A stretch of DNA of 64,000 nt from Usnea hakonensis (taxonomy: Eukaryota > Ascomycota > Lecanoromycetes > Lecanorales > Parmeliaceae). A program made the translations under genes and the position numbers. Within the stretch, counting starts at the first letter, position 1. Every line of letters starts with the position of its first letter. Below the pieces are notes generated by a model that saw only the letters and a program-made list of their open reading frames with translations, did no database searches and had not been told where the DNA came from. The stretch covers positions 334-64,333 of the forward strand of contig BLJB01000021.1 in the NCBI GenBank assembly GCA_013423325.1, written 5' to 3'. Shown piece after piece: positions 21,001 to 31,558 of the stretch.

Positions 21001-22796
21001 CTCCCTCGCGAGGCCCTGAGGACCACGATGGCAATTACAGACACGCATTTCTCATACGTGAACCAAAACGCAAGGATAAGGAGAGCTTCATGGATCACGT
21101 CCTCTGCGCCGAAAGCGATGCTGAGCGTGACGCTTGGGTAGTAGCCCTGTTGCATCATGTAGATGGTCCAGAAATGGATGGTAAAGCACGACCTCCGCTG
21201 TACAACAACGACTCGGCCTCAAGCAGAGCTATTGCTCCTTCCAAAAAGAACTTACTCAAGACCGATGCGAACAATTCCGATAATACAAACCCCGAAAAGT
21301 TCGAAAGCCTCCAGGCTGTTCCTTACGAGGACACTAAGCTCGCTCAAGCTCCTCATGTGACGATCGTCCCTGATGCTCTCCCATCAGGATCACCCTCATC
21401 AACAACATCTATTTCACAACCTTCGATCAAAGCACAATCTTCGCAGTCCAAGGCTATTTCCGCGCCCTCGAATGGTGCAAAGATTAGCGATGTGGGAGCC
21501 TGGGGGAACAAGCCGATGGTAGTACCTGTAGGAACTCAGAGAGAACACAAGAAGCGGAGCATTTGGGGTTTCCGTGAGAAAAACGGCCCAGACCTTGGTC
21601 TCAACCACCCGAATGAATCCAACCTCAGCTTAACGCAACAGCAGTACCAGGAGCAGATCACCAATGTCAAAGCGGCTTTTGGCGCACCCCTAGCCGACGC
21701 TGTCGAGTACTGTGGACCACGCGGTATCGACGTCTGCTTACCAGCTGTCGTCTATCGTTGCCTAGAATATTTAGAGAGCAAAAATGCTCAGAATGAAGAG
21801 GGCATTTTTCGTATGAGCGGGTCAAACGTTGTCATCAAAAGTCTCAAAAAGCGTTTCAATGCTGAGGGCGACTTTGACTTCCTCGGCCATGACGAGCCGT
21901 ACTTTGACGTACATGCTGTAGCTTCATTGCTGAAGCTGTACCTACGTGAGCTGCCTCAGCCAGTGTTGACGCGCGATTTGCATCTTGAGTTTATTGCTGT
22001 TTTAGGTAAGAAACATCTTCTCGAATGGTTTGGGATAAATCCCGAAGTACTAACCTCAACCTTCAGACCTTACGGAGAAGCCAAAAAAGATAGCTGCCTA
22101 CAATGTCCTTGTTCACAGACTCCCCAAACCTAATTTTACGCTCCTCCGAGCTCTCTCGGAATTCCTAATCAACATTACTAACAACTCGGAGATCAACAAG
22201 ATGACTATGCGTAACGTTGGTATCGTCTTCTCGCCTACTCTCAACATACCAACTCCTGTGCTCTCCATGTTTCTTACAGAGTTTGATGCCGTCTTCCGCG
22301 AGAACCTTGAAGCTGCAACCATTCCATCCCTAGAGGTAACGGCAAGTGAGCCTCTGACCCCAGAGGTTCGGTCGCCGAGACGGCAGATGTTTTCAGATAT
22401 ACCTACTCCTTCTTATGCTCAGGACACCTTCTCCCTCTCCAGTACCCAACCGCCACATTCCGTTGAACAAGCGCTCGGCAGTCATGCCATGGACGCTCGT
22501 GACACAGGTTTCATTCCCATGCAACCAGCTTACGAAACATCAACATCCCAGCTTCAGCAGGGCTCCGCAACTATACCTGGACCCGAGTACGCTGTAGCGC
22601 GGCCCCGGAATCTTCCTGCCGGCGGTGCTGCGAAGGCGAGGAGAAGAGAGAGCTCGATGTTACTGATGGGCCCAGGCCTGAGGAAGAGCTCCTTGCCTAC
22701 GACGAGCGGTGATAATGGTATGCCATTCCCTTTTTTCAAATTCTCAGCTTTGACATTGCGGCAGATATGCTACATGAAGAAAACACGTTTGACTGA
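18078..22796 (+). CDS. PX-PH-RhoGAP protein (Bem3-like Rho GTPase-activating protein)
   Basis: Exons 18078-22005, 22067-22717 and 22765-22796 give about 1536 residues. The start is the first ATG of the long frame. Residues 1-750 are low-complexity and Ser/Pro-rich with a short coiled coil near 240-300. A PX domain lies at about 770-895, a PH domain at about 914-1040 (GYLTKKGKNFGGWKARFFVL), and RhoGAP at about 1210-1390 with the arginine finger in EGIFRMSG (codon near 21810). The architecture matches yeast Bem3, which stimulates GTP hydrolysis by Cdc42 at polarised growth sites and binds phosphoinositides. Intron 1 (61 bp) has a TACTAAC branch point and restores the RhoGAP reading (DLTEKPKK). 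Intron 2 (47 bp) is less certain; without it the frame would end at 22824. Confidence 0.9.
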
Positions 22797-23535
22797 TCGA
22801 TCTACCATATACCCCCCAGAGTAATATGTAAAAGTAATGTGTTGTCACTGGCTGTTATTCCTTCAGAGCGTACTTCGAGCCTGGCGTTTGGGCTTAGCAT
22901 CTAGCGACTACCCTGCTTTATACCCACGACATCTGGATCAGGCTGGTTCCTATTATGACGAATAATTCTGTATCTCCTGCCATCTTGCCAGCCGTGACTT
23001 GATGCACCTGGCCTCTGACGGCCTCTTACTCTCAGAGTCGGATGATTTTCGCATCCCAAAATCTAGAGCTTTATCATTGTAACGCTGGTAGAGTGGATCA
23101 TATGCAAAGCTTTTCAGGCAGATAACTGACTTGCTCCCTCCACTCATTGTTAAAAGACGACCTCATATCATGTGCATGCGATGCAAGCACGGACCATCTT
23201 GGTTGCAATATACCCGTTTCGATTCTGCTCCTATATTCCTATCGCCAAGTCCTTCATGAGTCATGACCACTAGTCGCCTAGCAACTTACGACTAAACCCT
23301 CCCGTGTAAGTTGTAATCGACAGAAGTGAGCTACGAGTAAAACCATGCGCGCCACCAAGGCATGTATTTACCTCGGAGACAAGAGACTGGTTAGGGCCCC
23401 GTGCGACTTCGGGGAGAAAGATTATGATCCGCGATCCATCCGCAGGAGTCATAAGCGGGACACAACAAGAACTCGCAGGCGCCGAGCATTTTACTCCAGG
23501 ATTTGTGAATTGGAGTCTGGCCTACTCCGCAGCAT
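22797..23535. other. 3' region between convergent genes
   Basis: The stretch lies between the 3' ends of the RhoGAP gene and the snRNP gene. No protein, tRNA or repeat is evident. Open frames here are shadows. Confidence 0.5.
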
Positions 23536-24288
23536 TCAGTCATCATCTTCATCCTCATCCGAAGCGTCCATAGGGGCATCGCTGTCTTCTTCCATAGGGG
23601 CCCCCTCGTCATCACTCTCATCCTCTCTGTCTCTCTTTACGCTTTTCGGTCCGTCCTCTTCTCCGTCAATATCCATTTTTCCCTTGCCAATTGAAGCATC
23701 GGCGATTTTGGCACTAGATGCAGAAGGCAGAGGTGCAGGGAGAGACGACGGCGGTGCACCGAATATGGACTGTTGCAGCTCCGTAGTCGTAACTTCATTG
23801 CCCGCCGCAACAGGCATACGATACGTGCCATCCAATTTCGCTATCGTGTCTGATTTACCCTTTGCATACTGTATCTTCTGTTCCTTGCTCATCAGCATTT
23901 GGTTACCATGACTAGTCAGTGGAGCAGAGGCAGGACCAACCAACTCCTTGCCAAAGAAATCAAAAGCTTGAAGCGCTCTCATCGCTTGCGTACTCGCTTG
24001 CACGTCTCGAAAAGCCACATGCGCCTGGCCCCGCATCTTATGATTCCGGAGAGCGACGACATCAAGGACTGGTCCATAGGTTGCAAATAGAGTATAGAGG
24101 GAAAGGCGGAGATCGGATTTTGGGATCTTTTCAGGAAGATTGGTCAGGTAGAGTCTGTGACTGTTTAGCTAGAGATCTATATAAGAGCCAGGCTTTGCTT
24201 TAATGAAAGAGAAGACTCACGTTTGGTTCGGAGGAAATGTGGTTTTTTGGGGCAAGCCATTTTTGGGTGGCACAGCTTTGGTAGACAT
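23536..24288 (-). CDS. U2 snRNP B''/U1A-type RRM protein
   Basis: Exon 1 24288-24221 and exon 2 24160-23536 (60-bp intron, GTGAGT...AACAG) give 230 residues. An RRM at about 24-105 shows RNP2 LYLTNL and RNP1 RGQAHVAF. The segment MSKEQKIQYAKGKSD after it is a hallmark of U1A/U2B''. A second RRM, as in U1A, is absent; instead the C-terminus is low-complexity and ends in a strongly acidic tail. A single RRM favours the U2-B'' (yeast Msl1) role: binding U2 snRNA stem-loop IV with U2A'. The gene is divergent from the proteasome gene, their starts 310 bp apart. Confidence 0.88.
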
Positions 24289-24597
24289 TCTACCATGTGC
24301 AACAGGTATTAAGGAACTGAGGAGAGAATGTCAACAGTCATTTTCCTGCAGCTACATGCACAAATTAATTAGGCTTGCTTGAGCGGTTGAAGTGGCCTCG
24401 TAAGGCTGAGGTAGAAACTTCGGTAGTACCTTAGTATTGTGACGCTTTATTCACCTAAGCTCTTCAACGCGTAGACCTGCATCTGCCTCTTCAGTCAAGC
24501 AGCAACGGTTCTGGTTCACGTAGCATTTCACGACATTGACCTCTTATTATTCGAACATCTACCACAAGGAAGGAAGTTTCATGGTTTTTCGTTAAGG
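24289..24597. promoter_or_regulatory. Shared divergent promoter region (snRNP B'' / proteasome beta-3)
   Basis: 309 bp separate the two start codons, so both promoters must lie here or overlap the 5' ends. No TATA box is obvious. A GTACCTTAG piece related to the recurring AAGGTACCTT palindrome lies near 24425. Confidence 0.5.
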
Positions 24598-25393
24598 ATG
24601 GTAAGTCTTTGTAGCTCGGACTAGGAAGCTTGGCTGACCACTTCGCCAGACCTCGCCCTTCGCCATCAGTAAGCTGCTATGTTCCCCGTTTCACAATAGG
24701 TCATATTCTGTCATTTTTCTGACAATATCATCAAGATGGCGGTGCTTGTGTTGCCATGGTTGGCAAAGACTGCGTTGCGATAGCTTGCGATCTTCGCCTT
24801 GGTCTCCAGTCACTCACAGTGTCCAACAATTTCCCAAAGATCTTCTCATACGGCGACGTTTATCTTGGTCTCACGGGTCTAGCGACTGATGTATCTACCG
24901 TCTCCGACCTTTTCCGCTACAAAGTCAATATGTACAGACTCCGTGAAGAGCGTCAAATATCTCCGCAGACTATGGCAAATCTGGTATCGACCAGCCTATA
25001 CGAGAAGAGGTTCGGACCCTACTTTGTCAGCCCAGTGATCGCTGGTATAAATCATAAGACTGGAAAGCCTTTCATTTGCGGCTTTGACAGCATTGGATGC
25101 ATTGATTTTGCAAAGGACTTTATCGTGTCCGGGACAGCCAGTGATCAGCTCTTTGGGACTTGCGAGGGATTGTGGGAGCCAGACCTGGTATGGATGCGCT
25201 CCGAGAGCGATGCATGAAAAGCTTTACTGATAGGACTTGAACTCGGTAGGAGCCAGAAGATCTGTTTGAAACCATATCCCAGGCTCTCCTCAACGCGGTC
25301 GACCGAGATGCATTGTCGGGATGGGGTGCTCATGTCTACATTATTGAAAAGCACAAAGTTACGAAGAGGTTATTGAAAGGCAGACAAGATTAG
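24598..25393 (+). CDS. PUP3: 20S proteasome subunit beta-3
   Basis: Exons 24598-24600, 24650-24668, 24736-25187 and 25250-25393 give 205 residues. Exon 1 is only the ATG; exon 2 is 19 bp. The choice restores the N-terminus MTSPFAINGGACVAMVGKDC typical of beta-3, followed by VAIACDLRLG, KIFSYGDVYLGLTGLATDV and SGTASDQLFG, and ends ...LSGWGAHVYII...GRQD. Beta-3 is a non-catalytic subunit of the beta ring: it keeps the N-terminal nucleophile fold but lacks the catalytic Thr1, consistent with GG here. Length matches the yeast protein (205). All introns (49, 67 and 62 bp) have GT-AG ends and branch-like CTGAC/CTGAT. Confidence 0.93.
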
Positions 25394-26033
25394 GGAGCAT
25401 ATAAAGTCGCAGGCGCATGACGATGGAAGCTGGCATAGAGATCTTTGAGCATCCATAGCGGTGATTACATTATAATCAAAGCCTTGCACTACGAAGATGA
25501 CCAAAGATCTTTGTATATTCTCGACCCCATCTACCACATATTTGCTCGGCGCAATGAATGCTGTTTGAATCGAAGTACTTTAATTGGACCCTGTCGAGCA
25601 AGCTAAAGCTCGGGACTACCTGCCTAGGGCTCCCCCACGTTTGTAAAGTAGAAGTACGTACCGAGGTAATTTAAGGTAATCTTACGTACATAGTACCAGG
25701 CACATAGTCCACCTTGAGTCTTGGCGCTGGCGTATCTGTTGTCTCAAACTGATGCGCCTGAACCACACCAACATTTATCTGGCCTACAGTCCTATACTCT
25801 GTATCACATAACGCATCCCGAGCTACCTCTGCATCATCTTCACTGCCAGAACCATCTACAGAACCCAGTACAGCAGCCTTATTCTCCGCCGCACCGGTAT
25901 CAGTCAACATTGATATATGCTCAAGCATGGCATTTCTCAGATGAACGCATGAGTCTGTCGGGGCTACAAACGAGTGTGAAAGCGCCAGGTCTCGGCTAGC
26001 CGCAGCTTCGTCTCTATCCTGAGTCTTGGGAGT
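25394..26033. other. Intergenic region upstream of the ArfGAP gene
   Basis: No gene is supported. Open frames on both strands (25671-25999) lack similarity or codon bias. This should hold the terminator of the proteasome gene and the promoter of the ArfGAP gene. Confidence 0.45.
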
Positions 26034-29000
26034 ATGGGGAATGTCAGCAGTCGACCCGAAGATGGGGGGGTATTAGTCCTTCGAGACCAAAGTCGCCGTG
26101 AGTGCCCAAATTCACAACGCTCTCCTACTTCCCAAACTAAAGTTTGCATATCAGTATCCATCGTATCCTTGACCGTAACGAATGCCAAGGGAAAGGTCTT
26201 GCTCAATGTTGTTCCCAATGTATACCCTGCAACTAGGGTCATTGCTAGGAAGGATTATGGAGACGACAGCCTTGTTGAATACATACAGGTGAAAGCAGTC
26301 TTGAGTGCAACACAGACAGCTGGCTCACTAGATCTGTCTTTTAGGATCCAGAATCTTCTCCTACCTCGCCTCTACCGTCATTCTTGCTCCGGCTCAACAA
26401 CGATGATGAGCTCATGTGCAATTTCACCTTCGTGATCCGTCAAAGCCAAAGCAGCCCGCTGGGGGCTTCCAGAATGTCTGATACATTCATCAATGGTCTT
26501 ACCTTCGCCTTCGCATCAAACAACAAGGACCTTGACAACTTAGTCATTAGGGAATTCCATGCGGATCCAAACCTTCACAAAAATGCCAACGTGGAACTAG
26601 TCGGCGATTTTTCAACTGGTGGGAGCCCATCTGCGAAGTTTGAGTGGTCGTGGAAATGGAAGCCACCCAAAACAACGGAAGATCGAGGGGGAGGGTGGCG
26701 TAATGCTTGCAGCTTCTCTGAATACGACCAAAGGGCACACAAGCTTCAAACCCTTGCATTGTTTAGCTTTTGGGTACAAAATACCCCAAGAACGTTGACT
26801 AGCCCTCAGACATCCTCTCCATATTTTGAGCTGAGTGTGCCTCCACGACTTCGACTCCCCTCATCAAACTCTATAATTTCTGCACCAAGTGAGTCAGACC
26901 ACACGGACATAGGGCCCCCATCACCTGTTATTGAGCCTGGAGAGATCAGTCTAGGGGTTCCGCAGGCTTCAAATAAAGAGCCAGTAGTAGTTGGGGTCTC
27001 ATGTCCGCGGCCGGCTGAAGAGATGAGCGCCGTTGAAGACGGACCTCTGTTTCGAGCGACAATGAAAGCATTGGAACAAAAAACCGGCAACATGCGCACC
27101 AGGATGAAGAAGGTTTTGCGTAAAGCCGAAGCTGCCCAGGCCGCTCAGGTTGAATGCAATGCAGCTGTATCTGCGTTCATGGAAGCACTTCGAGAAGCAT
27201 CGGCGTCAAACGCAAACGCCATTCAGCCAGCACTCGAACATTACTTCGAGAAGATTGCCAGCCAGATCCTTCAGTACGAAAAGCAGAACACGGTTCATTT
27301 ACAGAAACTCATCATCGATCCTCTCTCGAAGATCTATAACATTGATATCAAGCAAGCAGAAGCCAAGAAGAAGGATTTTGAAGATGAGAGTAAGGATTAT
27401 TATGCTTATGTCAGTCGCTACCTTGGCCAACGTCAAGACTCGCTGAAGGAGAAGAAACGAAATGAGAGTGACTCCAAATATCAAACTAAGCGAAGGAATT
27501 TTGAGCTAAAGAGATTTGACTATTCGTCTTTCATGCAAGATTTGCATGGTGGCAGGAAAGAGCAGGAAGTGTTGTCTCAACTGACCAAGTACGCAGAGAC
27601 TCAATCAAAGAGCTACCTATCGACTGCAAAGAAAATTGGAGAGATGGCCCCTCAACTAGAGGTTTTGATCCACGAAGTCAGGGAAGCCGACAAAGAATAT
27701 AAATTCCAGCGCACTGAAAGGGAAGTAAAGCGACGGAATCTGGAGATGAACACCAAAGCTTATGTCGAACCTGAAGCTGATGCTTCTAATATTCTGCCCA
27801 ACGCCAACGGAACCTTCGCCCCAGAATCTGACCTCTCGCGAGCCGACAGTGATGGTCGAAATGGTCTTCACTATTCCTCTTCGACCGCGTCCCAACATGG
27901 TCCTACTTTGTCTGCACGGAATTCCATTCATGGTGTTCCTTCCACACCCAGCAGTCGACCTACCAGTGGCGTTCCTGTGGTCAGTCCCGATAAATTTAAA
28001 GGCTACCGCGATCTTGAAGAGAGAGATCATAATGTCACGGCGGGTCCAGACAGGGTCCAGCACAAGAAAGAAGGATTACTTTGGGCTCTAAGCAGACCTG
28101 GTTCACACGTCGATCCCAAGGGCCTCAACAAACAAGCATGGCACAAGTATGTTAATCCTTCAACGTACATTGGTCAGATACTGATCCTACAGGTTCTGGA
28201 TTGTGCTGGATCAAGGCAAATTGTCCGAGTACAGCAATTGGAAGCAGAGGCTCGATCTTCACATGGATCCGATTGACTTGCGGATGGCGTCGGTACGAGA
28301 GTCCCGCGGCGCAGAACGGAGGTTTTGCTTTGAAGTCATCACCCCACAATACAAGCGTGTCTATCAAGCCACCTCGGAAGACGACATGAATAATTGGATA
28401 AACGCATTGAACAATGCTCTTCAAAATGCAGTTGAAGGCAGGAACCAACCTCAACCTTTCACACCTTCAACCTCTGAAGAGAGGACCGCCCATCGAAACA
28501 TTGGCTCAATACTCTCGGGAAAGAGCTCCTCGTACTCTGGACATCATCATCATGCTCATCAGACACCTCCCAATGCAAATGCTGGCAAGAGTGTGTATAG
28601 GCACCAAACGGTTGGCGCACGGCCTACGTATGTCCGTACGGATAGCAACAGCTTTGAACATGATCCTTTCAAACTCCTCCAGATAGTGCGAGACAATGAC
28701 CAAGGTAATCGCTGGTGCGCTGACTGCAATTCCGAATCCAAAACCGAGTGGGTCTCTATCAACCTTGGCATTGTACTGTGCATTGAATGTAGCGGCATTC
28801 ACCGCTCTCTCGGCACGCACATATCCAAAGTTCGCTCCCTAACTCTTGACACAACATCCTTCAGTACCGATATCGTCGAAGTCTTGCTTCAGATCGGAAA
28901 TCGCATCTCCAACATGGTGTGGGAAGCTACTCTCGACCCCAGCCAAAAACCCCCAGCACAAGCAACTCGTGAGCAGCGTCTTCGCTTTATTTCTGCCAAA

Positions 29001-29549
29001 TATGTCGATAGAGCCTATATAACCCCCATAGGCTCAAACGCCCAGTCTCATTACTCAACTTCAGACGAAACGCTCCTTGCTTCAGTTAAGAAGAACGATA
29101 TCCAGGGTGTTCTCTACGCTCTGGCGCTACGTGCAAATCCAAACGCTACCGACCGTTCTCGAAATACGCACTCGGTCTTTCTCGCTCTCGCAGCCGCCGA
29201 CCCAGCTGCTCCAGCGGGGTCCGCCCATCCCTCACCTGTACCATCACCTAATGCTAAGACGCCATCTGGTAGTCAGAAAACAGTTGTTGCTTTCCCTGTC
29301 GCCGAGCTGCTGGTTCAGAACGGTGCCACCATCCCCTCTGCCCTACCTGCGTTTCCACTTTCTTCCAACGCCCAGCTGTACATTGAGCAGAAAGCTGGCA
29401 AAGGCGCAGACACACTTACTGCTTTGCCCAACATAAACAGAAACAGTGGCATCGGCCCGACTGTTATAGAGGGTGGCAAGGACGGTCAAACGAAGCTGCA
29501 GAAGAGAGGTAGTGTGGGGGGCCGACTTTCGGTCCGACCTGGGCCATGA
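26034..29549 (+). CDS. BAR-PH-ArfGAP protein (Arf GTPase-activating, Csx2/ACAP-like)
   Basis: Exons 26034-26097, 26155-26288, 26345-28146 and 28193-29549 give 1118 residues. The N-terminus (about 1-270) is a fungal-specific region; a BAR-type coiled-coil domain lies at about 275-500, a PH domain at about 615-740 (restored across the 46-bp last intron as KFWIVLDQGKL), and the ArfGAP zinc finger at about 840-960 with C-x2-C-x16-C-x2-C and the following GIHRSLG arginine. A short His-rich stretch precedes it. The family promotes GTP hydrolysis on Arf proteins at curved Golgi or endosomal membranes. The first intron (57 bp) has no stop and is in frame; splicing it gives DQSRLSIVSLTVTNAKGK, which fits homologues better. 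Confidence 0.9.
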
Positions 29550-29870
29550 GACGAGCTGTTGAAGAAGACTAGTGGAGCTAGAATTGTGATCTAGCTTGGG
29601 CTTCTGTCCGGTTATGGGCGGAAAATTGAATCCACGGTTTGGTTGGCGGGTTCTTCAATACCTTTACCGTAAAGAAGCAGAAATAGCTAGCTTTCTGTCT
29701 GGATAGTAATGCTGCGCTATGGTCGGGCTTTCAGTAATGTTCTAATGTATACAACAGAAATAGGTATGAAAAGGAGTTGTGAAGCATGGCGCCTATATTG
29801 AGAATTAATTCGCCTTGATACGAGATTGATGCCGTGTCAGGAAGTGTCGATCTAATCAGTACGCTTGCAG
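29550..29870. other. Short intergenic region between convergent genes
   Basis: 321 bp between the 3' ends of the ArfGAP gene and atg10. Nothing recognisable; presumably both 3' untranslated regions. Confidence 0.45.
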
Positions 29871-30877
29871 TCAACTTACGTTTCTCCTCTTGGGAACCAT
29901 CTCCTTGGGCAAGCTTAGGCCGACGGCACTACCCACCACTCCGATCCATAACATTAGATACTCTACCGGGCTGACCTGCCCCTTGATCCCACTCAAGACA
30001 TTACGAATAGCTTCGGGCGAGTTGCAAGGGTGCACCCAAAAGCATGGGACGTCTGTCAATGGGTGATTCTGGAAAATATATGACCAATCAACAGCTTTCA
30101 AGCCGCCATAGTAAGCAACCAACCTGGAGACTACTTACAGTCATACCAATACCGCCCATTACACTCACGTTCTTCATTTCAGATTGAAGATGCTTGGGTA
30201 CTAGATTTTCATAGACGGTGTCCATGCTTGGCAACGTCGAGGGCGGAAGATTTTGGACGAAGAAATAGAGGACGGGAACGCGATAGCTCGTTGAATGTAG
30301 GATGTGGTATTCTACCGACGACACTGTTTGAGACGGAGTGGGATGATAAATGGCGACCTTTGGCTATACATTAAATCGACCACTTTCGTCTACAGGTTTA
30401 CGGCAAGAAAATCTGAGCTCACGTCGTCGTCGTCATCATCATCATCATCATCATCATCATCGTCCGGGTTGTCGCCTTGGTTGTGGTCTTCCTGGCTATC
30501 ACCAGGTTCATGGAAGTGGTGAGAATCCCTCGCAGTGGAGAAGCGCTCAGTCGACCCTGTTTGTGCTCGTGGACGAAGATTGGTACACAGAGGACGTACT
30601 ATACGGAGATATAATTGACCTCCCTTAGTGCACGTGAGTAGGGGAGGAAAAAGTTGCAGGCTTCGAAATTATTCCATTCGTCCGAAACGGAAAGGGGGAG
30701 TCGCTATAGAATGAAAACTGTATCTGATGGTGAAGGTGAACTTACAGCTCTACGGGTCTCCAAGTTCCTACCGCCAGAGCCAGAGCTTAAATCTGAAGAA
30801 CGCGCCAATGTCTGACACGCTTCCTCGAAGGAGGGTCTCGACATGAAGCCGGACCCATCTGACAGATTCTCAGACAT
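29871..30877 (-). CDS. ATG10: E2-like autophagy conjugating enzyme Atg10
   Basis: Exons 30877-30746, 30623-30423, 30363-30139 and 30068-29871 give about 251 residues. The diagnostic core is in exons 3 and 4: SSVEYHILHSTSYRVPVLYFF, then NHPLTDVPCFWVHPCNS, where Cys in HPC is the catalytic residue. Atg10 takes Atg12 from Atg7 and attaches it to Atg5, a step of autophagosome formation. The N-terminus starts MSENLSDGSG with FEEAC, as in homologues. Exon 2 is less sure: it starts GGQLYLRIV and ends in a run of Asp encoded by a trinucleotide repeat. The stop is followed by a donor-like GTAAGT, so a short further exon is possible. Confidence 0.82.
30423..30462. repeat. Trinucleotide repeat encoding poly-Asp in atg10
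   Basis: About 13 GAT/GAC triplets (seen as ATC/GTC on the + strand) run up to the donor of intron 2 of atg10. Such a run is prone to length change. Confidence 0.85.
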
Positions 30878-31558
30878 TTTACGCTTTGAGAGAATATTTC
30901 GAAGCCTTGCACGACCAAGCTAAGTTATAGTGCCGTGGACGGAAAGGCAACGAATCAAAACGTTGTAGAGCGTCAAGCATTCTGCGTAGCGTTGTACGAG
31001 AAGATATAGAAGGTGATACGCGCAACATGTGCAAATACCTACTCTGCTGGCCCTTGTGCTTAAAATAGGGCGCGACATCTTACGTACATCTAGTACGTAA
31101 ACTTGGAGCCTCCTGGTAGTTTAGCGGTGGCTGAGTCTGCCGATCATCTGCGGGTGGCCGGGTATAAGTGGGATGATGACGATCAAGGGGACGGGTAAGA
31201 TGCTAGCGTCGTCTAAGTGTGGCTGAAATCCTGTTTACCTGCCTCTTGTATTAAACTTAACCGCCAATTGCTCTGCCATGATCATCCAAATTGAAATTCC
31301 CTTCTTCCTCTGCTCTTTCACTCCATTTCTTCCTTTGACTGCAACTTTTTGCGGTCGCTGAGCGGTTTCAACATTGTTGCCAGATCCTGCAGGTGTCGCA
31401 TCTTACATTTCGCTTTTTAGGCGTGTATCCCAGCCTCAATTTCTCATTACCAGCCCCCTTTTTGATACGTGTGAAGGTGCCAATTGTCGCTTTTTAATCT
31501 AAAGTACTTACATATACTTTCCCGGCATTATCCATTCAGTATTTCCTACATTTGTACC
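30878..31558. promoter_or_regulatory. Divergent upstream region (atg10 / large disordered protein)
   Basis: 681 bp between the two starts. The half next to 31559 is pyrimidine-rich on the + strand (for example around 31290-31350), common in fungal 5' leaders. No specific binding site is claimed. Confidence 0.45.
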
